Positions 14,289-22,556 of a DNA stretch of 26,845 nt are shown one piece after another. This DNA is from DATBHZ01 sp036557185 (GTDB taxonomy: Bacteria > Actinomycetota > Acidimicrobiia > IMCC26256 > JAENVU01): NCBI GenBank assembly GCA_036557185.1, contig DATBHZ010000122.1:1-26845 (forward strand), written 5' to 3'. The position numbers were made by a program, and so were the translations under genes. How positions within the stretch are numbered: the stretch's first letter is position 1; each line of letters starts with the position of its first letter. The notes below the pieces were generated by a model. It made no database searches and was not told where the DNA came from. It worked only from the letters and a program-made list of their open reading frames with translations.

Positions 14289-15719
14289 CTACGACTGGTA
14301 GTACGCGGCGCGCTTGGGAGTCGTAGTGCGGTTGACGACGACGCCCACCATGTTGGCGCCTGCGCGATCGAGCGCTTCGAGCGTCTGGCGGACCTGACGG
14401 CGACGGCTCGTCTGGACGTCGAGCACGAAGATCGTTGCGTCGCACTGCGAGGCGACCGCCATCGCGTCGGCGAAGAGTCCCGCCGGCGGCGTGTCGACGA
14501 TGACGAGCCTGACGGCGCGCAGCGAGTCGAGGACATGACGGAACGCGCGGGCGCCGAGCACGCCCGATGCGTCGTCGACGGGCTTGCCGCTCGCCAGCAC
14601 GCGGAGGAAGGGCGTGTCGGGCGCCTTCTGGAGCGCGGTCGTGAGGTCCCCGCCCTGGAGCACCGACGACAGACCGGGTGTGCGCGCGATCCCCAAGCGG
14701 TCGTGCAACACGGGCTTGCGAAGGTCGGCGTCGACGAGCACGATCCGCTCCTCGAGACCGGCGGCAGACTCAGCAAGGTTCAGTGCCGTGAACGACTTGC
14801 CGGCACCCTGGTTCGCGCTCACGACGGCGAGCGTGCGCGGCTTCCCGGAGCCCTCGAGCACCATGAGATTGGTGCGCAAGACGCGAAATGCTTCGACGAG
14901 CTCGATCCCGGAACCGCGCGGAACCTTCGCGATCACCGGGAGGCCGGTCAGCTTCGTCACCTCGGCGCTGTCCTCGGTGCGCGAGAAGCGGTCTCCCACG
15001 TAGTACACGAGCACCGTCAGCTCGCTGACGACCACGAGTGAGACGAGGAACGCGAGCAGCGCATCACGCATCGGACGCGGCGCCACAGGGTGCGTGCTGC
15101 TCAACGCGCCCGAGAGCACGGCGACGACGTTGCCACGCGTCGCGAGCACCGACGACAGGGCGGAGCTGAGACTGTCGATCGAGCCCTGGATCTGCCGGTA
15201 CTGGTCCGAGTTCGGGTTGAGGGTCCGCTGCTGGGCGCGCAGGCTCGCGATCTGTCCCTGGAGCTGGGTGGCGTTCGCCTCGGTGCCCAATGCGGTCTGC
15301 GCGTTCGCGGCATTGATGAGCGCGGCTCCCGCAGCACGACCGAGCCGCTCGGCCTCTTGCCGCGATGGGCCAGTCGCCTTGATCTGGACGAATCCGACGT
15401 CTTGCACCGCTTTGGCCGAGATGCGGTCGGTCGCCTTCGACCTCGTGAGCCCCGGGATCTTCGCCATGCGGATCGCGTCGTTGATCACGCCGGGCGTCGT
15501 GACGTACTCCGCGTAGGTCTGCGCGGCGAACGTGTCGGCCTGCGCCTGGCTGACACCGCCGCTCAGGTCACCGACCTGGACGCCGAGGAGCTCGGTCGCT
15601 CGGTAGGTGCGAGGGCGCGTGTCGCTGATCACGAAGACGATGGCCGCGATCGCGAGCGAGATGAGCAGCGTCCGCAGCCAGTTCTGGGCGACGATCCGGA
15701 AGTGCGCGGCCAGGTCCAT
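14289..15719 (-). CDS. Wzz/Wzc-like polysaccharide co-polymerase with BY-kinase domain
   Basis: 476 aa from the ATG at 15719. Two membrane helices (about 14-31 and 221-240) flank an extracytoplasmic, partly coiled-coil region (about 120-195). This is the chain-length-determinant layout. The cytoplasmic C-terminus is a bacterial tyrosine kinase: Walker A ANQGAGKS (302-309), Walker A' VLVDADLRKP (327-336) and Walker B LVIVDTPP (405-412). The usual C-terminal tyrosine cluster is reduced to YY at 473-474. It should control polymer length and export together with the divergent Wzy-like polymerase. The start is supported by a TATCAT box 9 nt upstream; the longer frame crosses the shared promoter region. 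Confidence 0.93.
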   Translation of the reverse strand: MDLAAHFRIVAQNWLRTLLISLAIAAIVFVISDTRPRTYRATELLGVQVGDLSGGVSQAQADTFAAQTYAEYVTTPGVINDAIRMAKIPGLTRSKATDRISAKAVQDVGFVQIKATGPSRQEAERLGRAAGAALINAANAQTALGTEANATQLQGQIASLRAQQRTLNPNSDQYRQIQGSIDSLSSALSSVLATRGNVVAVLSGALSSTHPVAPRPMRDALLAFLVSLVVVSELTVLVYYVGDRFSRTEDSAEVTKLTGLPVIAKVPRGSGIELVEAFRVLRTNLMVLEGSGKPRTLAVVSANQGAGKSFTALNLAESAAGLEERIVLVDADLRKPVLHDRLGIARTPGLSSVLQGGDLTTALQKAPDTPFLRVLASGKPVDDASGVLGARAFRHVLDSLRAVRLVIVDTPPAGLFADAMAVASQCDATIFVLDVQTSRRRQVRQTLEALDRAGANMVGVVVNRTTTPKRAAYYQS

Positions 15720-15728
15720 CGGGCCGCA

Positions 15729-15734
15729 ATGATA
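15729..15734 (-). promoter_or_regulatory. -10 box TATCAT before the chain-length/BY-kinase gene
   Basis: Minus-strand TATCAT lies 9 nt before the ATG at 15719, in the 68-bp gap shared with the divergent polymerase gene. There is no Shine-Dalgarno, which fits a leaderless start. Confidence 0.45.
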
Positions 15735-15773
15735 GGTGCGCGATTGCGCTCCGAATGTGCACGTCAGCGCCGG

Positions 15774-15779
15774 TACGCT
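15774..15779 (+). promoter_or_regulatory. -10 box TACGCT before the O-antigen ligase/Wzy-like gene
   Basis: TACGCT ends 8 nt before the ATG at 15788. It supports that start over the ATG at 15755, which would place the promoter inside the coding region. The box also faces the TATCAT box of the divergent kinase gene about 40 bp away. Confidence 0.45.
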
Positions 15780-15787
15780 TGGCGCGC

Positions 15788-17209
15788 ATGCAGGTGGGGA
15801 CGGTGCTCGACGCTGCACCGTGGAGGCGCCCGTTCGTCCGCCCGGGTCTGTTCACGGTCGGCGTGGCCGTCATCGCCGCGGCAATTTTCCTGGTCGGGCC
15901 CTTCTGGACGCTTCTCGTCGCCATCGCAGTGCCGACGACCTATGCGGTCTACAAGCGCCCCCAGCGCGGCATCCTGATCCTGGCTGCGGCCCTCCCGTTC
16001 GACGGCATCCTCAAGCAGTTCGGCCCGGGATGGACGAATCCCTGGAAACAGGTATTGATCCTGGGCATTCTGCTTGCGACGTTCATCTGCCCCAAGGAGG
16101 CCCGAGCGCAGGTGCGCCGTCGCCTGCCCGGGTGGGTCCCGGCGTTCGCAGTGCTGCTCCTCCTCGGGCTCGTCTCCGCGGCGTTCGTCGACCTCACGAC
16201 CGCGCTCGTGGGCCTCCGGCTGTCGTACTTCAGCATCCTGCTCGCCATAGCGATCTGGCGTTGCCCGCTCGATCGGCGCGATCGCGACCAGCTCGTGACG
16301 GTGTTCGTGGCGATGGGCTTCGTGACGGCTGTGATCGGCCTGTGGCAGCAGGTTGTCGGCTACGTGTACCTCAACAACCTCGGCTACCAGTACGACACCA
16401 CGATTCGGTTCACCGACGGGCTCACCCTCCGATCGTTCTCCACCTTCAACCTGCCCTTCCCGTTCGCGTACTACCTCATGCTCGTCGTGCTGATCGGTCT
16501 TCCTTTCGCCCTCGCCGAACCCAAGCGGTTGCGGAGCCGGCTGTTCCTGCTCTCGCTCCCCGTGCTCGCGGTCGCGATGTTCTTCACATTCGTGCGCGGA
16601 GCGATGCTCGGTCTGGCGATCGGCCTCCTGTACCTCGCGTTCCACCGGTACAAGATCCTCGTGTACGGGATCCCGCTCGTGCTCGTGGCCGCGCTGTTCA
16701 TCCCATCCGGCGCGGTGCTGACGAACGCGGCCTTCAGCAACACCAGCTTGCAGGCGCGCACGACCTCCTGGTCCCAGCGGTTCCACGACTTCGAGTCGCA
16801 TCCCTTCGGGAGCGGGATCGGAACGACTGGCGCGGCTGCCGAGAAGGTCGCGCTCGAGAAGAACACCGATCCGAACGCGACCTATGTGCCGGACAGCTCG
16901 TGGTTGAAGGTCATGTTCGAGCTGGGCGTCATCGGCGTCTGGTTCTTTGTCGCGATGCTGATCTCGATGTTCCTGTCGACACGATCGACCGAACGCAGGG
17001 TGCACGGCATCGACGTCGACTTCGTCGTCGCCGTCTCGGCACAGCTGCTCGCGATCATGACGGCATCGTTCGTCGCGACCTATCTCGAGCTCGTGCCGAT
17101 GGACCAGCTTTTCTGGATCATGATCGCGATCGTCGCGACGATGGCGCCGGAGCTCCCGCCGCGGCCGGCCATCGAGCCGCATCGCGACGACATCACCGCG
17201 CCGACCTGA
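15788..17209 (+). CDS. O-antigen ligase/Wzy-like polysaccharide polymerase, integral membrane
   Basis: 473 aa with about ten or more hydrophobic helices spread through the length. The large hydrophilic loop between them has the Wzy_C-type features: FFTFVRGAMLGLAIG near 265-280, and FESHPFGSGIGTTG near 335-350, the H-P-x-G-x-G motif seen in O-antigen ligases and polymerases. These enzymes join undecaprenyl-linked repeat units into a chain, or transfer it to an acceptor, outside the membrane. It is divergent from the chain-length kinase, a natural partner. Whether it acts as polymerase or as ligase cannot be decided from sequence. The stop is 24 bp from that of the next, convergent gene. Confidence 0.9.
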   Translation: MQVGTVLDAAPWRRPFVRPGLFTVGVAVIAAAIFLVGPFWTLLVAIAVPTTYAVYKRPQRGILILAAALPFDGILKQFGPGWTNPWKQVLILGILLATFICPKEARAQVRRRLPGWVPAFAVLLLLGLVSAAFVDLTTALVGLRLSYFSILLAIAIWRCPLDRRDRDQLVTVFVAMGFVTAVIGLWQQVVGYVYLNNLGYQYDTTIRFTDGLTLRSFSTFNLPFPFAYYLMLVVLIGLPFALAEPKRLRSRLFLLSLPVLAVAMFFTFVRGAMLGLAIGLLYLAFHRYKILVYGIPLVLVAALFIPSGAVLTNAAFSNTSLQARTTSWSQRFHDFESHPFGSGIGTTGAAAEKVALEKNTDPNATYVPDSSWLKVMFELGVIGVWFFVAMLISMFLSTRSTERRVHGIDVDFVVAVSAQLLAIMTASFVATYLELVPMDQLFWIMIAIVATMAPELPPRPAIEPHRDDITAPT

Positions 17210-17233
17210 GCAACCGCCCAGGGCGCTGCCCGG

Positions 17234-18343
17234 TCAGTGCTCGAGGAGTGAGCGCGCGAGCGCCAGCACGCGATCGGTGTGCTCGTCCCAGCTGATCGCG
17301 CCGTCCGGCAGAGAGGGAGTCACCCCCGGCGCGCGCTCGGCCGACGCGGCGGTGATGATCCCCGCGGACCATGCGCGTGCGTCGCCCGGGTCGATATGGA
17401 GGACGTCCGGTGCGCCGCCGCTCACCTCGACGAACGCGTCCGCTGTGCTCGCGATGACGGGCGCTCCGAACGCGCGCGCCTCGAGCAGTGGCAGCCCGAA
17501 CCCCTCGTCGATCGACGGGAGCAGCACCACCTGAGCGCGCTCGTAGCACCAACGGAGCTCCGAGTCGCCGAGCCGGGGACGCCACCGCACGGGTCCGCGC
17601 GGGTCGAGAGCTTGCAGTCGCCGATGCAGCGGCGCGCTGCCGGGTCCACCGTCGCCGACGACGAGGAGGACCAGCCCGGTCGCCCCCGCGACGCGGTCCC
17701 AGAGGTCGAGCACGAACGCCACGTTCTTGCGTGGCGAGAGGTCCCCGACGATCAGCGCGAACCGGTCGTCGGCGACCGCCGGCACCGGGGCAGCAGGCCC
17801 CGCCAGCAGCCCGGCGCTCACGCCGTTCGGGATCACCGTGGTCTTGGCGCTCCACGACTCGTACTCCCGGGTGATGGCGGCGGCGGTGGCCCTGCTCACG
17901 GCGACAAGCGCTGTTGCGCTCTCCAGCGAGGTGCGGTACTGCGCCGGGAGCAGCCAGCGCTTCATCAGGTTCGACTCGTTCGCACGCGTGATCGTCATCA
18001 TGTCGTGGACGGTCAGGAGCGTCGGGCACCGCACCTTGGGCACGAGATGCTTGGTCGAGTGCACGACGTCGACCTCGGCGCGCCCGAACGCGACCCCGGA
18101 ATAGTGCCGTTCCCACAGCGCGATCCCGACCTGCCCGAGCTGGGGGATCGCGAGGTGCGACGCGAGGCATGGGCCCGCGAGCCGCGCGGCGTCGGTCGCA
18201 GACGCCGGCGACGACGCCACGACCACCTGCACGTCGGAACGGCGACCGAGGGCGGCGAGCACCTCTCGCGAATACCTGCCGATGCCGCCGGGACGATCGA
18301 GTGTGTCGGCGAGGAACCCGAGCCTCAACACGTGCCGCGTCAC
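17234..18343 (-). CDS. Glycosyltransferase family 4 (GT-B), minus strand
   Basis: 369 aa. The N-terminus LGFLADTLDRPGGIGRYSREVLAAL is the acceptor-domain glycine-rich loop of GT4 enzymes. The C-terminal half contains GDLSPRKNVAFVLDLW and the donor-binding DEGFGLPLLEARAFGAPVIAS motif, which includes the EX7E-type acidic pair. A mannosyl- or rhamnosyl-type transferase is a reasonable guess, but specificity is not readable. The GTG start at 18343 has GGAG at 18349-18352, 5 nt upstream; a second GTG four codons later is a possible alternative. It is convergent with the polymerase gene and divergent from the next GT4 gene. Confidence 0.9.
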   Translation of the reverse strand: MTRHVLRLGFLADTLDRPGGIGRYSREVLAALGRRSDVQVVVASSPASATDAARLAGPCLASHLAIPQLGQVGIALWERHYSGVAFGRAEVDVVHSTKHLVPKVRCPTLLTVHDMMTITRANESNLMKRWLLPAQYRTSLESATALVAVSRATAAAITREYESWSAKTTVIPNGVSAGLLAGPAAPVPAVADDRFALIVGDLSPRKNVAFVLDLWDRVAGATGLVLLVVGDGGPGSAPLHRRLQALDPRGPVRWRPRLGDSELRWCYERAQVVLLPSIDEGFGLPLLEARAFGAPVIASTADAFVEVSGGAPDVLHIDPGDARAWSAGIITAASAERAPGVTPSLPDGAISWDEHTDRVLALARSLLEH

Positions 18344-18431
18344 CGATTCTCCGGGTCCTAGGATCGAGCGGCCGCGAGCCTAGGGCCCGCGCCGCTCCTC
18401 AGAGCTACGCTGCCGAACGGGGCTGGCACCG

Positions 18432-19604
18432 ATGCGCGTCCTCATGATCTCGAGCCTCTGGCCGCCCCAGGTCGTCGGAGGCGCCGAGCTCTACGCTGCC
18501 AGGCTCGCCGACGGTCTCCGCGCCGAGGGCCACGAGGTGGCGGTCGTGACGCGCGGGGTCGACGCGCCGGGCGTGATCGCCTCGGTCCCGCCGACGCTCT
18601 ACCGGACGGATCAGGCGGCCGGTCAGCCGCCGTTGCGCAGGGCGGCGTTCCATCTCTCCGATCTCTACAACGTGGCCGCTCGGCGGGTGCTCGACCGCGC
18701 GATCTCCGAGTTCCGGCCGGACGTCGTCCACACCCACGCGGTGCACGGTATGTCCTCGGTGGCGATGACGCGCCCGCGCTACCGGGGCACGGCACACGTG
18801 CACACGATCCACGACTACTGGTTGGTGTGCCAGCGCAACACCCTCATGCGCGCCGACGGGACGTTGTGCGAGACCAGGTGTCGCGGCTGCGTCGCCGTGT
18901 CGGCGGTTCGCTCGCAGACCATCCGCCGGAGCCCGCCAGACATCGCGCTCGCGGTCTCCGAAGCCGTGGCGCGTGAGCATCGGATCCTTCCGTGGCTGGA
19001 GGGCCGCCTGCGCGTGCTCTACAACCCCGTCGACGACGCGCCGGCGGCGGTGCATCGGGACCCGGAGGAGGTCCGCCGCGCACCCGTGTTCGGGTACCTC
19101 GGGCGCGTGTCGGCGCACAAGGGTGTCGCGACCCTGCTCGAGGCGTTCCGACGTGCGGCGATTCCCGGCGCGACATTGCGCGTGGCGGGCCGGGGCGAGC
19201 TTGAGCACGCATTGACCGGGCCCGGTGTCGAGCCGCTTGGCTGGCTCGACGACCGGGCGAAGGATGAGCTCCTCGCATCCGTCGACTGTCTCGTCGTGCC
19301 CTCGGAATGGAAGGATCCCGCTCCGCTCGTCGTCAACGAGGCGCGGGCGCGCGGCGTGACGGTGATCGGATCCGACCTCGGCGGGATCCCCGAGCTGATA
19401 GCTCCCGAGTGGCGGGATCTGCTCGCGCGGCCCTCCGATCCGGACGCGCTCGCGCAGCGGCTTGGAGAGTTCGCGCACGACCCGGCTCGGTTCGCCGCGG
19501 CGCCGGCCCTCGCTCCGATGGGCTGGGAGGACCACGTGCGATCGGTGCTCGCGAGCTACACCGACGCGCGCAGCGCCGTGGAAGCCCGGTCGGGGAGGCG
19601 GTGA
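18432..19604 (+). CDS. Glycosyltransferase family 4 (GT-B)
   Basis: 390 aa. It starts MRVLMISSLWPPQVVGGAELY, the classic GT4 N-terminus, and includes HTIHDYWLVCQRNTLM followed by a short Cys-containing segment (GTLCETRCRGC, about 138-148) common in a subgroup of GT4 proteins. The donor site reads VPSEWKDPAPLVVNEARARG, and GSDLGGIPELI follows. It should transfer a sugar to the lipid-linked repeat unit on the cytoplasmic face. A TACGCT box (18406-18411) lies 20 nt before the ATG in the 88-bp gap with the divergent GT gene. A 10-bp inverted repeat follows the gene. Confidence 0.92.
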   Translation: MRVLMISSLWPPQVVGGAELYAARLADGLRAEGHEVAVVTRGVDAPGVIASVPPTLYRTDQAAGQPPLRRAAFHLSDLYNVAARRVLDRAISEFRPDVVHTHAVHGMSSVAMTRPRYRGTAHVHTIHDYWLVCQRNTLMRADGTLCETRCRGCVAVSAVRSQTIRRSPPDIALAVSEAVAREHRILPWLEGRLRVLYNPVDDAPAAVHRDPEEVRRAPVFGYLGRVSAHKGVATLLEAFRRAAIPGATLRVAGRGELEHALTGPGVEPLGWLDDRAKDELLASVDCLVVPSEWKDPAPLVVNEARARGVTVIGSDLGGIPELIAPEWRDLLARPSDPDALAQRLGEFAHDPARFAAAPALAPMGWEDHVRSVLASYTDARSAVEARSGRR

Positions 19605-19612
19605 GCGGAGCG

Positions 19613-19654
19613 CCACGGAGCGGTCATTCGCGCCGTACGGACCACGCTCCGTGG
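19613..19654. repeat. 10-bp perfect inverted repeat between GT4 and GT39-like genes
   Basis: CCACGGAGCG (19613-19622) and CGCTCCGTGG (19645-19654) are exact reverse complements around a 22-nt loop. The left arm starts 9 nt after the GT4 stop, and the right arm ends about 25 nt before the GT39-like -10 box. With no T-run it could be a T-less terminator, an attenuator or an operator. Confidence 0.5.
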
Positions 19655-19678
19655 TCGAGATTCGCCAGGAACCGCCCC

Positions 19679-19684
19679 TAGAAT
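19679..19684 (+). promoter_or_regulatory. -10 box TAGAAT before the GT39-like gene
   Basis: TAGAAT, one of the best -10 matches in the window, ends 7 nt before the ATG at 19692. No Shine-Dalgarno is present, which fits a leaderless start. Confidence 0.5.
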
Positions 19685-19691
19685 CAGGGCA

Positions 19692-21311
19692 ATGGGATTG
19701 GGGGTGGACGCGCTCCGCGGCGCGTCGGGGGGCACGGATCCGACCGCGGCGCCCTCGTCGCCGCCCCGATCCGCCGGAAGCTCCGATTCCGTGCTCGTGA
19801 TCCTCGCGGTGGCATCGGTCGTCGCGCTCGGGATCGGTTTGCGGTTCTACACCTTGTCGAACCTCTGGGCGGACGAGGCACTGACCGTCAACGTCGCCCA
19901 CCTCCCGTTGTCGGACCTCTCGCACGCGCTCCGTCAGGACGGCGCGCCGCCGCTGTACTACGCGTTGCTCCACCTGTGGATGCGCGGGTTCGGCTCGAGC
20001 GATGTCTCCGCCCGCGCGCTCTCCGGGCTCTTCGGAGTGCTCGCGCTGATCCCGGCCTGGTTCGCCGGGCGTCGGCTCGACGAGCGCAGGATCCGTGCCG
20101 GTCGGCAAGAGCAGGGGACGCGCACGGTGGCATGGGCGCTGGTGCTTCTGCTGGCGGTCTCACCGTTCGCCATCCGTTACTCGACCGAAGTCCGCATGTA
20201 CTCGCTCATGGTGCTGCTGGTCTTCCTCGGGTACTTGGCGGTCATGCGGCTGGTGGAGCGCTTCAGCGTCACGCGGTTCGTGGGCGTCGCGGTCATCGCC
20301 GCGCTGCTCCTCTACACGCACTACTGGGCGCTGGGTCTGCTGGCGACCACGTGCGCCGTGCTCGTGGTGGTCGGCCTTCGCGGTCCGGTGAAGACTCGAC
20401 GGAACGCGTGGATCACGATCGCGGCGATTGCGGTGGGCGGCCTCGCGTTCATCCCGTGGATCCCCAACTTCCTCTACCAGGTGCATCACACCGGGACACC
20501 GTGGGGCGCTCCGGTGAGCCTCACCGGGAGCCCTGCAGAGGCGCTCGGCGCGTTCGGTGGGAACGTGCACGTCGTCGGCTGGGCGCTGCTCATGATGGCG
20601 CTGCTCGCGGTGTTCGCTCTGGGCATCGACGGGCGACACCTCGCGGTCGACCTCTGGAGCCAGCGCGGGGTACGCCTGGAGGCAGGGCTCGCCGCTGCGA
20701 TCCTCGCGGTCGGCCTCGCGATCGCGCGTCTCAGCGGGACGACCTTCGAAGGCCGCTACGCCGCGACGATGTTCCCGCTGTTCCTGATGGTCGCGGCGTT
20801 CGGCGTGACGGTGTTCGTCAGCAAGCCCATTCGCTACGGCGTGCTCGTGCTCCTCGTGCTCGTTGGATTGTGGGGCGGCGGGAGCAACGCGTTCCGCAAC
20901 CGGACGCAGGCCTTCCAGTCCGCGAACGCGATCAAGGCAGGCGCCCACTCGGGTGACCTCGTGGTGTATTGCCCCGACTACATCGGGACCGACGTGAGCC
21001 GCCTGCTCCCGAACGACCTCGACCAGGTGAGCTTCCCCTCGATGCACGCCCCCGGACGCATCGACTGGGTCGACTACAAGCACCGCGTCGAGCACATGGA
21101 CACCCTCGCGTTCGCCCGCTCGCTCGACCGGCGCGCAGGACGCGATCACAACATCTGGTTCGTGTACGAGCCCGGTCAGCCGATCGTCGACCAGCCCTGC
21201 ACGAAGGTCGCCGATGCGCTCACCTTCCTGCGCGGCCAGCGCACGCAGCTGGTCGAGCCGGACACATACTTCTTCGAGCACCAGGGCCTGTACCGCTACC
21301 CGGCTCTCTGA
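19692..21311 (+). CDS. GT39/ArnT-type polytopic glycosyltransferase (GT-C)
   Basis: 539 aa with roughly ten hydrophobic helices. After a cytoplasmic Ser/Pro-rich N-terminus (1-32), the first helix is followed by LSNLWADEALTV, whose DE (61-62) is the acidic motif of the first extracytoplasmic loop in GT-C enzymes such as ArnT and the protein mannosyltransferases. Further family marks are GAPPLYYALLHLWMRGFG and RYSTEVRMYSLMV. Such enzymes use polyprenyl-phosphate sugars to glycosylate lipids, glycans or proteins outside the membrane. The last ~130 residues form a soluble domain. Its stop abuts that of the convergent epimerase gene (TGATCA, zero spacer). Substrate is unknown; the LPFTG protein would be one accessible acceptor, but that is speculation. 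Confidence 0.88.
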   Translation: MGLGVDALRGASGGTDPTAAPSSPPRSAGSSDSVLVILAVASVVALGIGLRFYTLSNLWADEALTVNVAHLPLSDLSHALRQDGAPPLYYALLHLWMRGFGSSDVSARALSGLFGVLALIPAWFAGRRLDERRIRAGRQEQGTRTVAWALVLLLAVSPFAIRYSTEVRMYSLMVLLVFLGYLAVMRLVERFSVTRFVGVAVIAALLLYTHYWALGLLATTCAVLVVVGLRGPVKTRRNAWITIAAIAVGGLAFIPWIPNFLYQVHHTGTPWGAPVSLTGSPAEALGAFGGNVHVVGWALLMMALLAVFALGIDGRHLAVDLWSQRGVRLEAGLAAAILAVGLAIARLSGTTFEGRYAATMFPLFLMVAAFGVTVFVSKPIRYGVLVLLVLVGLWGGGSNAFRNRTQAFQSANAIKAGAHSGDLVVYCPDYIGTDVSRLLPNDLDQVSFPSMHAPGRIDWVDYKHRVEHMDTLAFARSLDRRAGRDHNIWFVYEPGQPIVDQPCTKVADALTFLRGQRTQLVEPDTYFFEHQGLYRYPAL

Positions 21312-22403
21312 TCAGGCGCCGGCCGCACCCACGAGCGAGTGAATCACCTCTGCGACACGTTGACCCGCGGCTCCGTCGCCGAAGGGGCATGGCTGGCGCT
21401 CGAGCGCAACGCGTCGCTCCCCGATGTCGCGCGCCCACTCGGCGACGATCGTCCCGAGCCGCGCGCCCGGCGGCGTGAGCGTGGCGAAGGTCCCCATGAT
21501 CTCGGGACGCTCGGTGGACGTGCGCACGACCAGCACGGGCCGCTTGACGATGCTCGCTTCCTCCTGCACGCCGCCCGAGTCGGTGATGAGGAGCGCGCAA
21601 GCGCTCTCGAGCGCGAGGAACACGTCGTAGGCAAGCGGTTCGACACAGCGCACGGCACCCTCGTCGAGCGTGATGCCGAAGTCGCGAGCGCGCGTCGCGG
21701 TGCGCGGATGGACGGGCAGGAGCACCGGCATGGGCAACGTTCTGAGCTCGTCGATGATCGCACGCAGGTGCACGGGGTCGTCGACGTTCTCCGCGCGATG
21801 CAGCGTCGAAAGCACGAACTGGTCGTGAGCGAGGCCGAAGCTCCGTACGATCTCTGCCGTGCGCTTGGGTCCGGGCATCATCCGCAGTGCTGCGTCGACG
21901 ACGGTGTTCCCGGTAACGATGATCTGGCGGGCGTCGACGCCCTCGCTTCGCAGCTGCGCGGCGCTCGTCTCGGTGGGCGCGCAGCAGAGGTCGGCGAGAT
22001 GGTCCACGACCACACGGTTGCGTTCCTCGGGCATCGCGCGGTCGTAGCTGCGCAGACCGGCTTCGACGTGCACGATCGGGATGCTGCGGACGCTCGCGGC
22101 CAGCGCACCTGCCAGCGTGCTGTCGGTGTCCCCCTGCACCACCACGACATCCGGCCGCGCCGCGTCGAACACCTCGCCGACCCGGGCCACAGCCTCCCCG
22201 ATCTTCGCGCCGCGCTCCGATCCGTCGAGCTCGAGGACGATGTCCGGCTCGCCGATCTCGAGCAGTGTCCACAGGTCGCGCGCCATCGCGTCGGACGTGT
22301 GTTGGCCCGTGTGGATGGTCTGCACGTGGCCATCGAGCGCCCAGAAGACAGGCGCGAGCTTGACCACTTCGGGTCGGGTCCCGAAGACCGCGCTGATCTT
22401 CAT
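21312..22403 (-). CDS. wecB: UDP-N-acetylglucosamine 2-epimerase (non-hydrolysing), WecB/WbpI-like
   Basis: 363 aa from the ATG at 22403. Family motifs are FGTRPEVVKLAPV (7-19), HTGQH (31-35), VVQGDTDST (88-96), HVEAGLRS (112-119), STLHRAEN (199-206) and LPVHPRT (229-235). The enzyme interconverts UDP-GlcNAc and UDP-ManNAc, or the 2,3-diacetamido uronate forms in WbpI-type relatives. The longer frame upstream is low-complexity and lies in the intergenic region. The ATG overlaps the stop of a 7-codon leader ORF that has a perfect AGGAGG, while wecB itself has none nearby. The divergent neighbours are amino-sugar genes, so it probably supplies an epimerised UDP-amino-sugar for the glycan. Whether it acts on UDP-GlcNAc or a diacetamido uronate is open. 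Confidence 0.93.
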   Translation of the reverse strand: MKISAVFGTRPEVVKLAPVFWALDGHVQTIHTGQHTSDAMARDLWTLLEIGEPDIVLELDGSERGAKIGEAVARVGEVFDAARPDVVVVQGDTDSTLAGALAASVRSIPIVHVEAGLRSYDRAMPEERNRVVVDHLADLCCAPTETSAAQLRSEGVDARQIIVTGNTVVDAALRMMPGPKRTAEIVRSFGLAHDQFVLSTLHRAENVDDPVHLRAIIDELRTLPMPVLLPVHPRTATRARDFGITLDEGAVRCVEPLAYDVFLALESACALLITDSGGVQEEASIVKRPVLVVRTSTERPEIMGTFATLTPPGARLGTIVAEWARDIGERRVALERQPCPFGDGAAGQRVAEVIHSLVGAAGA

Positions 22404-22423
22404 CGTTCGGCGCCGCCGCGCAT
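22400..22423 (-). promoter_or_regulatory. 7-codon leader ORF (MRGGAER) coupled to wecB
   Basis: On the minus strand, ATG at 22421-22423 is preceded 7 nt upstream by a perfect AGGAGG (22431-22436). The ORF ends with TGA at 22400-22402, overlapping the wecB ATG (22401-22403) as ATGA. Ribosomes would load at the leader and reinitiate on wecB. The sequence arrangement is direct; the coupling role is inferred. Confidence 0.5.
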
Positions 22424-22556
22424 CTTCAGCCCTCCTGCCCGCGACGTTCGTTCGCGCGACGCGTGCGGCGACCCCGTCCGGCCCCCTCGGTCGGCGTGCG
22501 GCGACCGGAACCCAGCGGGCCGAGCAGCGCAGATCGCCTCCCTTGCGACGCGCCGA

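Noticed and set aside
15764..17182. 472-codon minus-strand open frame antisense to the polymerase
   Set aside because: The sequence is charged and low-complexity, while the plus strand encodes a multi-helix membrane protein with motifs.
17210..17233. Possible terminator hairpin between the polymerase and the convergent GT4 gene
   Set aside because: A GGGC/GCCC stem is present, but it is short, has no T-run on either side, and is expected by chance at this GC content.
18405..20108. 567-codon minus-strand open frame across the GT4 and GT39-like genes
   Set aside because: It runs through two clearly recognisable plus-strand genes, and its composition is that of a shadow frame.
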